Below, one piece after another: positions 34,695 through 45,236 of a stretch of DNA of 64,000 bases. A program made the position numbers and the translations under genes. The stretch is from Prolixibacteraceae bacterium (GTDB taxonomy: Bacteria; Bacteroidota; Bacteroidia; Bacteroidales; Prolixibacteraceae). The first letter of the stretch is position 1; each line of letters begins with the position of its first letter. Location of the stretch: positions 1 to 64,000 of the forward strand of contig JAIBEZ010000049.1 in the NCBI GenBank assembly GCA_019459485.1, read 5' to 3'. The notes under the pieces are model-generated. The model was not told where the DNA came from. It saw only the letters and a program-made list of their open reading frames with translations, and made no database searches.

Positions 34695-37600
34695 TTAATC
34701 AGCCAGGTCTTTACCGTGACAGGCCTTGAATTTTTTACCACTTCCACAAGGACAAGGATCATTGCGCCCTACCCTTTTCTCAACCCTGATAGGTTGTAAC
34801 TGTTTGGGTTCCTGTGGCGCTTCCGGTCTGCTCTGACTTGGTGGGCCCGAGGGCAATTCAGATTTCGAGGTCGATAATTTGCTCAGGTCAAGTCCTCTGC
34901 GTTCGTGGCCTTCGCGCACCTGCTGCGGATCGCTGATCGGAATATGTCCTTTTGCCAGAATTGAAACAATTGATTTATTTACTTTGGTGACCATGATCTT
35001 GAACAAGTTGAAAGATTCAAATTTGTAGATCAGCAATGGGTCTTTTTGTTCGTAAGTTGCATTCTGAACCGATTGTTTCAGATCATCCATTTCACGAAGT
35101 TGTTCTTTCCATGCATCGTCGATGGTAATCAGAACAGTTTGTTTCTGATAGGATTTGACCAATTCCTTGCCCTGATTTTTATATGCCTTTTCAAGGTTGG
35201 TCACAATCTGGAATACATGTTTTCCATCGGAAATTGGAACAACAATGTTTGTGTAAAGATGTGATTTTTGCTCATAAACGTCGCGGATAACGGGATAAGC
35301 CTGCTTGGCGATATTCTCCATCCGTCGCGTGTAAGTCGCAACCATTTCGTGATATACTTTTTCAACCAGATCATCGTGTTTCATTTTCATGAATTCCTGT
35401 TCCGAAACAGGCAATTCCATCGACATCAGGCGGATAAGGTCGTTGTTGAATTCTTCAAACATTCCGTTTTCCTGGTATTCGCTCACCAGATTCTCAATCA
35501 CATCGTACATTGTATTCAGGAGGTCCACTTCAACGCGTTCGCCAAACAAAGCGTGACGGCGTTTTTTGTAAATTACCTCACGTTGCGAATTCATCACGTC
35601 ATCGTACTCCAACAAACGTTTACGTATGCCGAAGTTGTTTTCTTCCACCTTCCGCTGTGCACGTTCAATCGACTTTGTAATCATCGAATGCTGGATCATT
35701 TCGCCCTCTTTCAGGCCAATTTTATCCATGATTCCGGTAATACGGTCAGAACCAAACAAGCGCATCAAATCGTCTTCCAGCGAAACGAAGAACTGAGATG
35801 ATCCCGGGTCTCCCTGGCGACCGGCACGTCCGCGTAACTGGCGGTCAACACGGCGCGACTCATGTCTTTCAGTACCAATGATGGCCAAACCTCCTGCTTT
35901 TTTAACTTCCGCAGTTAATTTTATGTCGGTACCACGACCAGCCATGTTGGTAGCGATGGTCACCATACCTGAAACCCCTGCATCGGCAACAATTTCAGCT
36001 TCACGGGCGTGTAGCTTGGCATTCAGTACATTGTGCTTAATGCCGCGCATTTTCAGGTAACGGCTCAGCAATTCCGAAATTTCTACTGAAGTTGTACCAA
36101 CCAAAACAGGACGTCCTGCCTTGTTTAGTGCTACAATTTCTTCAACCACCGCGTTGTATTTTTCGCGTTTGGTTTTATATACCATGTCGTCGCGGTCGTC
36201 GCGAATAACTTTTCTATTGGTCGGGATCACCACCACGTCCAGTTTATAGATGTCCCACAACTCACCTGCTTCTGTTTCGGCAGTACCGGTCATACCGGCC
36301 AGTTTGTGATACATCCTGAAATAATTCTGAAGGGTGATGGTCGCGAAAGTTTGGGTTGCAGCTTCTACTTTCACCCGCTCTTTGGCTTCAATGGCCTGGT
36401 GCAAACCGTCCGAATAACGACGGCCTTCCATGATACGACCGGTTTGTTCGTCAACGATTTTTACCTTGTTTTCAATTACCACGTACTCAACATCCTTTTC
36501 GAACATTGCGTACGCTTTCAGCAACTGGTTAATGGTATGAACACGCTCCGATTTGATGGAATAATCGGTAAGCATCTCATCTTTCTTTGCCAACACCTGC
36601 TCTTTGGTGAGCGATTTATCGTTTTCAATTTCAGCAATTTCAGAACCAACATCAGGCAAAACAAAAAACATCTGATCTTCAACGTCGTCCGAAATCAGGT
36701 CAATTCCTTTATCTGTCAGCTCTACTGAATTTTGTTTCTCTTCAATCACAAAAAACAGCGGATCGGTAATGATATGCATGAGCTTGTTATTGTCCTGCAT
36801 GTGGTAATTCTCTGTTTTTGTCATCTGGCTTTTTATTCCCTCTTCGCTCAGGAATTTGATAATCGCCTTGTTTTTCGGCAATCCCTTCTGTGCACGAAGC
36901 AATAAAATGGAACCTTGTTCTTTTTCCTCCTTGGTAGCATTCGGATTGTTCAGTATTCGTTTTGCATCCGACAAACATTGGTTGACAACATTTCTCTGGG
37001 CTGCATACAGCTTCTCAACCTTGGGCCTCAGCTCTTCAAACTTCTGAATTTCGCCTTTCGGTATCGGACCTGAAATAATCAATGGAGTACGGGCATCGTC
37101 AATCAAAACTGAATCGACCTCATCGACAATTGAATAGTGATGTTTGCGCTGAACCAGATCGTTTGGATTGATGGCCATGTTATCGCGCAGGTAATCGAAC
37201 CCGAATTCGTTGTTGGTTCCGTAGGTTATGTCGGCCAGGTATGCTTTGCGGCGACCTTCGGAGTTGGGTTGGTGCTTGTCGATACAATCAACACTCAAGC
37301 CGTGAAATTCGAAGATCGGCCCCATCCATTCCGAGTCACGTTTCGACAGGTAATCGTTGACTGTTACCAGGTGAACACCTCTTCTTGTCAATGCATTCAG
37401 AAAAACAGCCAGCGTTGCAACGAGTGTTTTTCCTTCACCGGTGCCCATTTCAGCTACTTTTCCCTGATGCAGCACAATACCACCGATCAACTGCACATCG
37501 TAATGAACCATGTCCCAGGTGACCTGGTTTCCACCGGCCATCCATTTATTTAGCCAAATTGCATTGTCGCCCTCAATAAGAACACTGTTCCTGGTTGTTG

Positions 37601-38018
37601 CAAGATCGCGGTCGAAATCGGTTGCTTTTACAATAACCTTTTCATTGTCATTAAAAAGTTTGGCTGTTGCTTTAATTACTGAAAATGCCGCCGGAAGTAT
37701 TTCGTTCAAAACTTCTTCGAGCTTGTCTTTAATTTTTTCTTCGAGTTTGTCAATTTCCTGATAGATTTTTTCGCTTTCCTGAATATCAACTGTTTCTGCC
37801 AGTTCGTTCAGTTCAGCGATCTTGTCTTCTTCAGGTTTAATCCGCTCTTTTATCAATGCTTTTAACCGGTCAGATTCGGCTCTCAGTTCATTATTGGAGA
37901 GTAATTTAATGCGTTCATATTCTTTTTTCGTCATTTCAAGCAATGGCGTTATTTCAGTCATGTCTTTATCTGCCTTATTGCCAAGAAATTTGCCCAGAAT
38001 TTTATTTAAAAATGCCAT
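34695..38018 (-). CDS. secA: Preprotein translocase subunit SecA
   Basis: SecA is the ATPase that drives unfolded preproteins through SecYEG. The product has 1107 residues, about 200 more than E. coli SecA, as is usual in Bacteroidota. The extra length is mainly in charged coiled-coil insertions in the N-terminal part (about 58-105) and in NBD/preprotein-binding regions. Walker A MGTGEGKT is at 191-198. [30 protein letters not shown] and the [24 protein letters not shown] segment follow. The C-terminus holds a zinc-binding tail with Cys1089, Cys1091, Cys1100 and His1101, used for SecB or phospholipid contact. It appears to be the first gene before lgt, with no strong terminator between. Confidence 0.95.
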   Translation of the reverse strand: MAFLNKILGKFLGNKADKDMTEITPLLEMTKKEYERIKLLSNNELRAESDRLKALIKERIKPEEDKIAELNELAETVDIQESEKIYQEIDKLEEKIKDKLEEVLNEILPAAFSVIKATAKLFNDNEKVIVKATDFDRDLATTRNSVLIEGDNAIWLNKWMAGGNQVTWDMVHYDVQLIGGIVLHQGKVAEMGTGEGKTLVATLAVFLNALTRRGVHLVTVNDYLSKRDSEWMGPIFEFHGLSVDCIDKHQPNSEGRRKAYLADITYGTNNEFGFDYLRDNMAINPNDLVQRKHHYSIVDEVDSVLIDDARTPLIISGPIPKGEIQKFEELRPKVEKLYAAQRNVVNQCLSDAKRILNNPNATKEEKEQGSILLLRAQKGLPKNKAIIKFLSEEGIKSQMTKTENYHMQDNNKLMHIITDPLFFVIEEKQNSVELTDKGIDLISDDVEDQMFFVLPDVGSEIAEIENDKSLTKEQVLAKKDEMLTDYSIKSERVHTINQLLKAYAMFEKDVEYVVIENKVKIVDEQTGRIMEGRRYSDGLHQAIEAKERVKVEAATQTFATITLQNYFRMYHKLAGMTGTAETEAGELWDIYKLDVVVIPTNRKVIRDDRDDMVYKTKREKYNAVVEEIVALNKAGRPVLVGTTSVEISELLSRYLKMRGIKHNVLNAKLHAREAEIVADAGVSGMVTIATNMAGRGTDIKLTAEVKKAGGLAIIGTERHESRRVDRQLRGRAGRQGDPGSSQFFVSLEDDLMRLFGSDRITGIMDKIGLKEGEMIQHSMITKSIERAQRKVEENNFGIRKRLLEYDDVMNSQREVIYKKRRHALFGERVEVDLLNTMYDVIENLVSEYQENGMFEEFNNDLIRLMSMELPVSEQEFMKMKHDDLVEKVYHEMVATYTRRMENIAKQAYPVIRDVYEQKSHLYTNIVVPISDGKHVFQIVTNLEKAYKNQGKELVKSYQKQTVLITIDDAWKEQLREMDDLKQSVQNATYEQKDPLLIYKFESFNLFKIMVTKVNKSIVSILAKGHIPISDPQQVREGHERRGLDLSKLSTSKSELPSGPPSQSRPEAPQEPKQLQPIRVEKRVGRNDPCPCGSGKKFKACHGKDLAD

Positions 38019-38314
38019 TGTACAGGTTTTAATTGATCAAAATTTTCAAGCCACAAATGTAGTTATAATGTTTAAAACACGAATTTGTTTTTACGATTAT
38101 CATGCCACCCGGCTAATCAACGAAAGATCAGCCAAAATTGTCTTTGATTCCGGAATAACTGACAATATATCAGCAAAAGAAATTATCATTCGAATGTTTT
38201 AATGACAAAAACGGTTATGAAAGTGATCTTTTTTATCGTGGACTCATTACTGGAAATTCATAATTTTTGCCTGATTCGAATGATTTTTTAATTTTACCTC
38301 AAAAAAATTTATAA

Positions 38315-38836
38315 ATGAAATTCGACGACCTCATTACCAGCCGGTTCTCTGTCAGATCGTACACCAGCAAAAATGTTGACAGAAGTATTATTCTTGAAAT
38401 TCTGGAAGCTGCACGAATGGCTCCTTCAGCAGTGAATTTCCAACCCTGGCATTTTATTGTGATTACCGAAAAGCAAGATTTAAACTCTATTCACGAAGTT
38501 TATCACCGAAGCTGGTTCAAAGAAGCCCCTGTTTGCATTGTTGTTTGCGCCGACCATTCGCAATCGTGGAAACGAAAATCGGACGGAAAAGATTTTGCTG
38601 ATGTGGATGCCGCTATTGCCATTGATCATCTGGTTTTAAAAGCTACCGAACTTGGACTTGGAACTTGCTGGATTTGCAATTTTGATGTTGAACTGGCCAG
38701 CAAGAAACTGGAATTACCTGCTCACATTGAGCCAATTGCCATAATTCCAATTGGTTATACAACATCGGTGGCCCCGGTAAAAATCAGAAAAGATTTGTCA
38801 CAGTTGGTTCACTGGGGCAAATTTCACACAGAATAA
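38315..38836 (+). CDS. Nitroreductase family protein
   Basis: The 173-residue FMN-dependent oxidoreductase has the family's SRFSVRSYTSKNVD (about 9-22), AARMAPSAVNFQPWHFIVI (about 33-51) and the DVDAAIAIDHLVLKATELGLGTCWICNF segment (about 92-119). The last corresponds to the helix and FMN-contact part of small nitroreductases. These proteins reduce nitro groups, quinones or flavins with NAD(P)H and act as dimers; the natural substrate is unknown. The box TAATTTTA upstream differs from the -7 consensus at one base. No operon partner is evident, since the next gene starts 91 bp later. Confidence 0.88.
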   Translation: MKFDDLITSRFSVRSYTSKNVDRSIILEILEAARMAPSAVNFQPWHFIVITEKQDLNSIHEVYHRSWFKEAPVCIVVCADHSQSWKRKSDGKDFADVDAAIAIDHLVLKATELGLGTCWICNFDVELASKKLELPAHIEPIAIIPIGYTTSVAPVKIRKDLSQLVHWGKFHTE

Positions 38837-38927
38837 ACCTGATAAAGCTTCTAAAAGGAAAATACTTGGCAGAGTGACTTCTGTTTCAGATTATAAAACC
38901 TATTTTTACTGACTTTCAAATGAAGAC

Positions 38928-39725
38928 ATGGTAAAAAAAATATTCATTGGCTTTTTGGCTTTGCTGATGGCTCAGTTGGTTTATTCACAAAAGAATGCGA
39001 AGCCGATTATTTCCTCGCAAAATTTCAGCAGTAAAACTGAATTGTGGGAATCAGTCGGTCATGGCATCCTGAATTTCGAGGCAGATGTGATGTATATTTA
39101 CGGCAAGTTGTTCGTCACCGATTTAATGCCTGACAGCGCCAACCACAAATTACCAACACTTACAGATGCTTATTTATATCCCCTTTTCAATCAGTATAAA
39201 AAAAACAACGGCGAAATTATTCCGGGATATAAAGGAGATATTTACCTGATTTTGAACATTTCAAGCCAGCCCATTCAGGTTTACAAACAACTGGCAGCCG
39301 AAATGCGCCCGTTTACTGATATGCTTACTTTCGAGCTCGCCGGAGTAAAACATCCGGGCAAGCTCCGAATCCTTATAAAAGACAGTGGTCAGCTCGACCA
39401 AATAAATAGCATCAAGCCAAGTTTTCTGGGAATGGCGGGCAGTCTGGCTGATATTGACAAAAATATGGATTCAGGAAAAATGCCTTTAATTGAAATTGAT
39501 TTCAGCGAAATTACCAGTTGGAAAGGAACCGGAAACATTCCGTTTGAGGATTTTCAGAAATTTAAAGATTTGGTGGCAAAAGTGCATTCCCAAAATAGGA
39601 AAATCAGCTTCCGCAATTGTCCAACTTATAAAGCGGTTGCTGACGTTATTCAAACTTCAAAAGCCGATTTTGTCAGCACTCCTGAAGCCATTAAAATGGC
39701 CGGATTTTTTGTGACTCCGAAATAG
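38928..39725 (+). CDS. Secreted protein resembling glycerophosphodiester phosphodiesterases, probably without catalytic histidine
   Basis: The 265-residue product has a signal peptide (cleavage near VYSQK, residue 21). LWESVGHGILNFEADVMYIYGKLFVTD (about 39-65) looks like the 'AL..G....E.DV.....LVVxHD' segment of the PLC-like/GDPD TIM barrel. PTLTDAYLYPLF and GDIYLILNISSQP continue the pattern. The GDPD hallmark AHRG or AHND at the first strand is replaced by ISSQNFSS, and the HD after the second strand reads TDL, so both histidines appear to be lost. It may be a non-catalytic or divergent member. The assignment is by pattern only. Confidence 0.5.
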   Translation: MVKKIFIGFLALLMAQLVYSQKNAKPIISSQNFSSKTELWESVGHGILNFEADVMYIYGKLFVTDLMPDSANHKLPTLTDAYLYPLFNQYKKNNGEIIPGYKGDIYLILNISSQPIQVYKQLAAEMRPFTDMLTFELAGVKHPGKLRILIKDSGQLDQINSIKPSFLGMAGSLADIDKNMDSGKMPLIEIDFSEITSWKGTGNIPFEDFQKFKDLVAKVHSQNRKISFRNCPTYKAVADVIQTSKADFVSTPEAIKMAGFFVTPK

Positions 39726-39729
39726 GTTT

Positions 39730-40755
39730 TTAAAGGCCGCTCAAGCGTTTGCCCAACTCAGCAGTCAACTCATAAAGTGAAGAACAAACGAGTTTTTCCG
39801 TTGAATTTATTTCGGCCTTCCAAACCATGTTTTTTTCTTCTGAAGGAATATTTATCACAACCAGAGGATCGGTTTCAGTATAAACCAAACCTATTCGCTG
39901 CAAAGCGCGGCAAGTCCAGTTAAATATTTTGCCTTCAGGGCCTTTCAAAGTGTAGGTTCCGATCGTATTTTTCCGAAGCATAAAATCTCCCGATTCGCCA
40001 TTAAAATAAACCTTGTCGGAGCGAAACATCTGATCGAAATTACCTGCAAGAATTAAATCTTCTGGTGCGCCTTCAACCATCTTGTCGTCAAGCATTAGCC
40101 ATATTTTATCCACTTCCGACGTTGAAATGTTCAGATCGTGCGTTGAAAACAAAACAGTCTTGTTTTCAGTCTTTACAAAATTGTGCAACAGGTGGATAAT
40201 TTCGTATTTGTTCCTAATATCCAGAAAGGCGGTTGGCTCGTCTAAAATAATGAGCGGTGTATCCTGAACAAGTGTCCGGGCAATCATTGCGCGTTGCCGT
40301 TCTCCATCGCTGATCTGGTCGATCATCCGGTCTTCGTAACCTGCCAAACCGACTTGCTGGATTGCTCGTTGAATGATGCGGTTATCTTCGTCTGTCAGCG
40401 TTCCCATTAAATTGGTGTACGGATATCTTCCCATTGCCAGAAGTTCCCAGACGCGCAGGTTTTGTACGCGAATGGCTTCCGTAGAAACAAAACTCAGCAC
40501 CCGCGCCAATTCCTTGATACTGAAGCTGCCCAGCTTGCGGTCGTTAAAAAGTATTTCGCCGCCCAAAGGTTTCTGAAAACCAGTCAGTGTGCGCAGTAAA
40601 GTGCTTTTGCCAATTCCGTTGCTGCCAATTAATGCAATCAATTCGCCGGAATGGGCATTCACATTGATACCTTCCTTGATGGCAACAAAGTTCTTTCCCT
40701 TCTTGTATCCCACAGAAAGGTTTCGTACCGTAATATTTACCTGTTGGTTGCTCAT
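39730..40755 (-). CDS. ABC transporter ATP-binding protein, iron chelate/cobalamin type
   Basis: The 341-residue ATPase has Walker A GSNGIGKST (about 39-47), the signature ISDGERQRAMIARTL (about 143-157) and Walker B LIILDEPTAFLD (about 164-175), most like FecE/BtuD/HmuV. After the normal end (about 255) it has an extra domain of about 85 residues with FNWTCRALQRIGL and LVVINIPSEEKNMVW. Its start shares one base with the stop of the permease gene (TGATG), so the two are translationally coupled. It powers uptake of a siderophore, haem or corrinoid; the substrate is not shown by the sequence. Confidence 0.9.
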   Translation of the reverse strand: MSNQQVNITVRNLSVGYKKGKNFVAIKEGINVNAHSGELIALIGSNGIGKSTLLRTLTGFQKPLGGEILFNDRKLGSFSIKELARVLSFVSTEAIRVQNLRVWELLAMGRYPYTNLMGTLTDEDNRIIQRAIQQVGLAGYEDRMIDQISDGERQRAMIARTLVQDTPLIILDEPTAFLDIRNKYEIIHLLHNFVKTENKTVLFSTHDLNISTSEVDKIWLMLDDKMVEGAPEDLILAGNFDQMFRSDKVYFNGESGDFMLRKNTIGTYTLKGPEGKIFNWTCRALQRIGLVYTETDPLVVINIPSEEKNMVWKAEINSTEKLVCSSLYELTAELGKRLSGL

Positions 40756-41798
40756 CAGACCGAAGAAAATTTTCTGTTTTTTAAAATAATCCAGATAATT
40801 ACCGGAATGCCCACCAGTGCAGTAACCGAGTTAATTGGCAAAGTACTTTCGTAGCCGGGCATTTGCGAAACAATGTCGCTTAAAAGCATCACAATTGAAC
40901 CGAGCAGTAAACTCGAAGGAATCAATATTTTATGCCGGGCAGTTTTAAAAAGCAAACGGCCAATGTGAGGTACTGCAATTCCAATAAATCCAATGGGACC
41001 GCAAAAAGCAGTGATACTGCCAGCCAGAATACTGGTACTTGTAAATACAAGAAAACGGGCATTACGAACCCGTAATCCCATACTTTTTGCATATTGCTCA
41101 CCCAGCAACATCACATCAAGCGACTTCACACTGAAAAAGCTCAAAAATAATCCGATGACAACCGATGGAATCAGCACATTCAATTGCGATTTTGTTACAC
41201 TTCCCAAGCTGCCCATCGTCCATATAACAAACGATTTAAGCATCGACTCGTTACTGAAATACTGAAGGATATTTACCAAAGCGCCCGAAGCGCTTCCAAA
41301 TAACATTCCAAGAATCAGAATGGTGAGAATATCTTTGATGCGGATTGAAACCGCCAGAATCAGAAACAGTACTAGCGCGGACCCCAGCCAGGCTACTATT
41401 ACCAACGCCCACGAGCCGCTGATGGTAAAAAGTCCCAGCGTAAATACCGATGAAAACCCTAGAACCAAAATAGCCACTCCAAGGCTTGCACCGGCGCTGA
41501 TGCCCAAAACAAAGGGACCAGCCAGCGGATTTCTGAAAATCGTTTGCATTTGCAATCCACTTATTGACAATGCCATACCAGCCATTACCGCAGTGATTGC
41601 TTTAGGTAACCGAAAGTCAAGAACAATGCTTTTAATTTCAGGATTAACATCTCCGGTTCCTGTAAGAACCTGTAAAATGGTTTTAAATGGAATCAGAAGC
41701 GAACCAAAAAAGATGTCGAGAATAAACAGCAGAATGGCAAGCAGTCCAAGCATTCCAAACAGCAAAAAATCCCTCGATATCAGACGGTCTTTCAGCAT
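40755..41798 (-). CDS. FecCD/BtuC-family ABC transporter permease
   Basis: The 347-residue membrane protein has about nine to ten helices and the family patterns LDFRLPKAITAVMAGMALSISGLQMQTIFRNPLAGPFVLGISAGASLGV (about 45-93) and SITAFCGPIGFIGIAVPHIGRLL (about 262-284). One polypeptide dimerises to form the channel. It overlaps both neighbours by a single base (TAATG and TGATG), giving a tight binding-protein/permease/ATPase order. Together the three genes form a complete BtuCDF-type importer. Confidence 0.93.
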   Translation of the reverse strand: MLKDRLISRDFLLFGMLGLLAILLFILDIFFGSLLIPFKTILQVLTGTGDVNPEIKSIVLDFRLPKAITAVMAGMALSISGLQMQTIFRNPLAGPFVLGISAGASLGVAILVLGFSSVFTLGLFTISGSWALVIVAWLGSALVLFLILAVSIRIKDILTILILGMLFGSASGALVNILQYFSNESMLKSFVIWTMGSLGSVTKSQLNVLIPSVVIGLFLSFFSVKSLDVMLLGEQYAKSMGLRVRNARFLVFTSTSILAGSITAFCGPIGFIGIAVPHIGRLLFKTARHKILIPSSLLLGSIVMLLSDIVSQMPGYESTLPINSVTALVGIPVIIWIILKNRKFSSV

Positions 41799-42925
41799 TA
41801 GTTTAGTTTTTGATAATAGTGAAAAGCACTGTCTGACTTGATTTCAGGATGAAAAATATGAATCAGGTCGCGCAATAAATACTGAGGGTTGGCTGCTCCT
41901 GTTTCCCAAACTTCGTTGCCACCGGTCGGGTTCATTTGCTTATTGTCGTTATAAACCATCTTTTTCTGCAATGCAGGAATTATCTGAAATCTTTCGTCGC
42001 TTTCAAGAATATCCTGAATGCTGTTTGTTTGTCCGGTATTGATCCACAGATCGGCTTGAGTTGCCTTCATGATGGCGTTTTCGAGCGAAACAACAAAACT
42101 CTCACGACTCGGATTATCTTTCCAGATATAATCACCTCCGGCATCGGCAATCAGGTTGGCCATGTATGATTTTCCTCCCGGAACCCACCAATTGTCCTTG
42201 TATGGCAATCCGGAAAGAATGAGTGGTTTGTGATTGCTTTCCGATACCATTTTCTTCATGCTATCGTAATCCATAATAATCTCATTAAATACCTGTTGTG
42301 CGTGATCATTTTGATTATAAAATGAACCCATAAAAAGCAACCATTCTGCCCTGCCGAGGGGTGTTTCTTCAAGGTATTCGGCATTAATTACAACCGGAAT
42401 ATTCAAATCTTTCATCTTTGAAAGATGGGCGGCTACATCTGCACCAATACCGTAAGCCATCACCAAATCAGGTTTCAATTGCAGCAAAAGTTCGTAGTTC
42501 AGGTTTTGATCGTAACCAACGTCGTGCACCAAACCTTCCTCAATGCCTTTTCTGACAATTGGATTTGAAACAAAGTCTTTTCCTGAAACTCCAATTATTG
42601 TGGACTCCAATCCCAATTTCTGGATGAATCCAATGTGGGTCGTTGACAGAACGACCACTTTTTCAACCGGCGTTCGGATAATTGCGCGACTGGCCAAAGA
42701 ATCAGGAATGGCAATACCTTTTGGAATCAGGTAATAGGAATAAATGAAATTCCGGGCATTTTCCCATGGGTTAAAAACATCGAGCCGGGTAATCTCCCCC
42801 ATTCTGACGATGTGAAATCCGTGGGCAAACTGATTTGAATCCGGCTTGATCTGCTTAGGTGGTTGATTACCACATGAAAACAAGACTAAAATGAGCGTAA
42901 AAAGTAAAAGTATATTGATTTTCAT
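41798..42925 (-). CDS. ABC transporter substrate-binding lipoprotein, BtuF/FecB type
   Basis: The 375-residue lipoprotein has a lipobox ending in Cys18 (VLFSC). The two-lobed class III binding fold is visible: KVVVLSTTHIGFIQKLGLESTIIGVSG (about 89-115), LLLQLKPDLVMAYGIG and the long connecting helix. LADAGGDYIW (about 268-277) and DLWINTGQTNSIQDIL (about 300-315) lie in the second lobe. Similar Bacteroidota proteins are annotated as iron-siderophore or cobalamin binders. It is the first gene of the importer operon. Its start is 21 bp after the stop of the protease gene on the same strand, so the protease may be co-transcribed upstream. Confidence 0.9.
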   Translation of the reverse strand: MKINILLLFTLILVLFSCGNQPPKQIKPDSNQFAHGFHIVRMGEITRLDVFNPWENARNFIYSYYLIPKGIAIPDSLASRAIIRTPVEKVVVLSTTHIGFIQKLGLESTIIGVSGKDFVSNPIVRKGIEEGLVHDVGYDQNLNYELLLQLKPDLVMAYGIGADVAAHLSKMKDLNIPVVINAEYLEETPLGRAEWLLFMGSFYNQNDHAQQVFNEIIMDYDSMKKMVSESNHKPLILSGLPYKDNWWVPGGKSYMANLIADAGGDYIWKDNPSRESFVVSLENAIMKATQADLWINTGQTNSIQDILESDERFQIIPALQKKMVYNDNKQMNPTGGNEVWETGAANPQYLLRDLIHIFHPEIKSDSAFHYYQKLN

Positions 42926-42946
42926 GTTGAATTGAAAAGTGCAAAA

Positions 42947-45139
42947 TTAAGGGATATATGCAATTTTACCCACTATTGTCTGGCCACCAGCTTCAATATG
43001 AACAAAATAAAGTCCGGGTCTTTTGCCTGAAAAATTCAGCATCAGTTCATTAGGGCCATTTTGAATGCACGAAATATTTTGCAATTTACCAAGCAGATCA
43101 TAAACAGCCACATCTTCCGGGCAATTGATCTCATCAGCAGTTTTAACTGTCAGTAATTCATTTCCTTGCAGCGGATTCGGATAAAATCTGGCAGTCAAAT
43201 CATCCTCTATGATTACGGTATCAGCTGTTAAAGTATCAATATTACAGGCAATTAGCTCAGTCAATAATGCAGATCCGTCCCCACTCAGGTTTTGAGAATA
43301 ATACGGCAACCAACCCGTCTGATTTTTCAGGAAAAAGCTATTTGTTTTGTCAGATTTCCGGTTGGCCATATAAACAGCCAAAGTATCGCCTTCATTTAAC
43401 TTGTCAATATTATAAGAAATAAAGAACTTGCCATTGGTTTTTACCGGGCTCTTAAACTTCAAATAATTCATTCCGTCAACCCAAAACTTTTTGATATCAT
43501 ATTCTTCAGAGTATAACAGTGTCTCCGGCAACTCATTTCCTTCATAAACCTGAACACTAATGAATGATTGTGTAAACAATGGATTGGTTTTTACCTTGGC
43601 AATTCCGAGCGTTATTCCCTGAACTTCACAACTACTGGCAAAAGTATATTGCTCCGCGAAATCGGTGAAACCTGCAAGGTTCGAACCGCTGAAATATCCT
43701 TTCTTTGTGATTCCATTTGTAATCTGAATGGCAGCATAGCTGTCATTATCTTTTATATTGGTGAAAGGTTTGCAAAGGGTAGTTCCGGCATCCGGCGCTA
43801 AACCATCCAGTTTTTCAACATTAGAATTTACCGGATCGAGCCAGAATTTTAATTGTTTGGAAGTTTCTTTCCGGTAATCCCAGGCCAACGCAAATTTTTC
43901 AAAAAAATCGTTTACTGGCACCTGACAAGTTGCTGCTCCACCAGTCAATGTCCCGATTACTAATTTATTCTGGTCAAACAACGGACCTCCGGAAGAACCA
44001 CTTTCTGTGACACCGTTGTCCCAACGTAAAATTTTCCAGAATCCTTTGGGTACATAGCTTCCATTAAATGATGACGTCTGTGCGATATCGTTGTCAATCG
44101 CAATCTTTTTAATATCGCCCAGTGGATGATGAATACTCAATGATGACGACGGTGCCAGTGTCTTTCGGTTCCAGCCTGCAAAATAAGGCCGATAAGAATA
44201 AGGCACTGGGTTACTGAGCTGTACCAATGCAAAATCAAGACTGTCAAACGAGGCTTTTAAGCTGCTTCCTGATAATGAACGGCTCACATCACTGTCAATG
44301 GAAACACAGGAAGGCGCTTCGTAATTGAAAAGGAATACGGCTGTACTTGCTTCTCTTTCAGTTCCGATGCAATGATTGGCTGTTAACAGATATGGTATTC
44401 TGTCAAGCGAAGTATTGTTTAGGAGCGTTCCCGTGCATATTTCGTTACCAGAAATGATAATCCGGCAAACGGCATCCCTTATTTCTTCGGTTCCATCAGC
44501 AACATCGCAATTCACATTTACATTGCATGCGCCCGATATTCCCAGTGGACGGTGCGTTCCGGAGGCAGTAATCCCGATAAAATCATGCGAAATCCTTGAA
44601 ATTTCAATTTCGCCGGAAAATACTGCACCTTTCGGCTCCTCATATTGAATAAGCAATTCATCGTCAGCCAATGGTTCAACCGCCAATACCTGACTGATTG
44701 AATTATTTGCTGAAGTGTATGCACCCTTAATCTCACCGCTATTAACGCCAATCAGGAAAAGCCGGGCATTTTCGGGCAATTTGAAACGACCAAATATTAC
44801 ATTTAGTGAATAAGCCCCCACCGACCTTATCCTCAACTGCCAAACATTCAACTCATTATCAGAATACCACTTTCCGGAATTTTTCAGGTCGTATGAAACA
44901 TCAAAAGGATGTGCAAATTGAAATGGCTTGAGCTTTGGTTCACCGGAATCGGCAATGCGATGGGACTTTTGAATCTTTAAATTATCGACTGGTGGTAAAA
45001 TGATCAAATCGTCAGCAAAAACTGATTTAAGTTTTTCGATACGAACGGGAGTTCCACCTTGTGAGATTTGTCCTTTTACCATTGCCGGAAAAAGTACCAA
45101 CAGAAATATGAAGGTGATTATAGTTTTTGATAAAATCAT
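42947..45139 (-). CDS. Secreted trypsin-like serine protease with type IX sorting domain
   Basis: The ATG at 45139 gives a clear signal peptide (MILSKTIITFIFLLVLFPAM...GQ). The longer frame from 45253 would overlap the divergent tatD start. The 730-residue product has a beta-rich pro-domain (about 25-205) and a chymotrypsin-fold domain with His256 (LLTANHC), Asp302 (SLDFAL) and Ser383 (GSSGGPL). It resembles lysyl endopeptidase (Achromobacter protease I). A jelly-roll-like region (about 440-630) follows. The last 80 residues form a Por-secretion tail: FYPNPLQG, VYDLLGKL, GLYFVHIEAGGQTIVGKI. The cleavage specificity is inferred only from family likeness. Confidence 0.86.
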   Translation of the reverse strand: MILSKTIITFIFLLVLFPAMVKGQISQGGTPVRIEKLKSVFADDLIILPPVDNLKIQKSHRIADSGEPKLKPFQFAHPFDVSYDLKNSGKWYSDNELNVWQLRIRSVGAYSLNVIFGRFKLPENARLFLIGVNSGEIKGAYTSANNSISQVLAVEPLADDELLIQYEEPKGAVFSGEIEISRISHDFIGITASGTHRPLGISGACNVNVNCDVADGTEEIRDAVCRIIISGNEICTGTLLNNTSLDRIPYLLTANHCIGTEREASTAVFLFNYEAPSCVSIDSDVSRSLSGSSLKASFDSLDFALVQLSNPVPYSYRPYFAGWNRKTLAPSSSLSIHHPLGDIKKIAIDNDIAQTSSFNGSYVPKGFWKILRWDNGVTESGSSGGPLFDQNKLVIGTLTGGAATCQVPVNDFFEKFALAWDYRKETSKQLKFWLDPVNSNVEKLDGLAPDAGTTLCKPFTNIKDNDSYAAIQITNGITKKGYFSGSNLAGFTDFAEQYTFASSCEVQGITLGIAKVKTNPLFTQSFISVQVYEGNELPETLLYSEEYDIKKFWVDGMNYLKFKSPVKTNGKFFISYNIDKLNEGDTLAVYMANRKSDKTNSFFLKNQTGWLPYYSQNLSGDGSALLTELIACNIDTLTADTVIIEDDLTARFYPNPLQGNELLTVKTADEINCPEDVAVYDLLGKLQNISCIQNGPNELMLNFSGKRPGLYFVHIEAGGQTIVGKIAYIP

Positions 45140-45236
45140 TTTCTGAAACCATTGAATTTCAAAAATAAGATAAATTATCTTATTGGATTCAAAATGTTTC
45201 AAATTCAAGTAAATTTGACCTTTTAACCGCTGTACT

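Noticed and set aside
35268-35801. Open frame of 177 codons opposite secA
   Set aside because: It is antisense to conserved SecA sequence, rich in Phe and His, with no family features.
37822-38202. Rightward frame starting inside secA and running past its start
   Set aside because: Most of it is antisense to the SecA N-terminus, and the remaining 60 codons show no domain or promoter.
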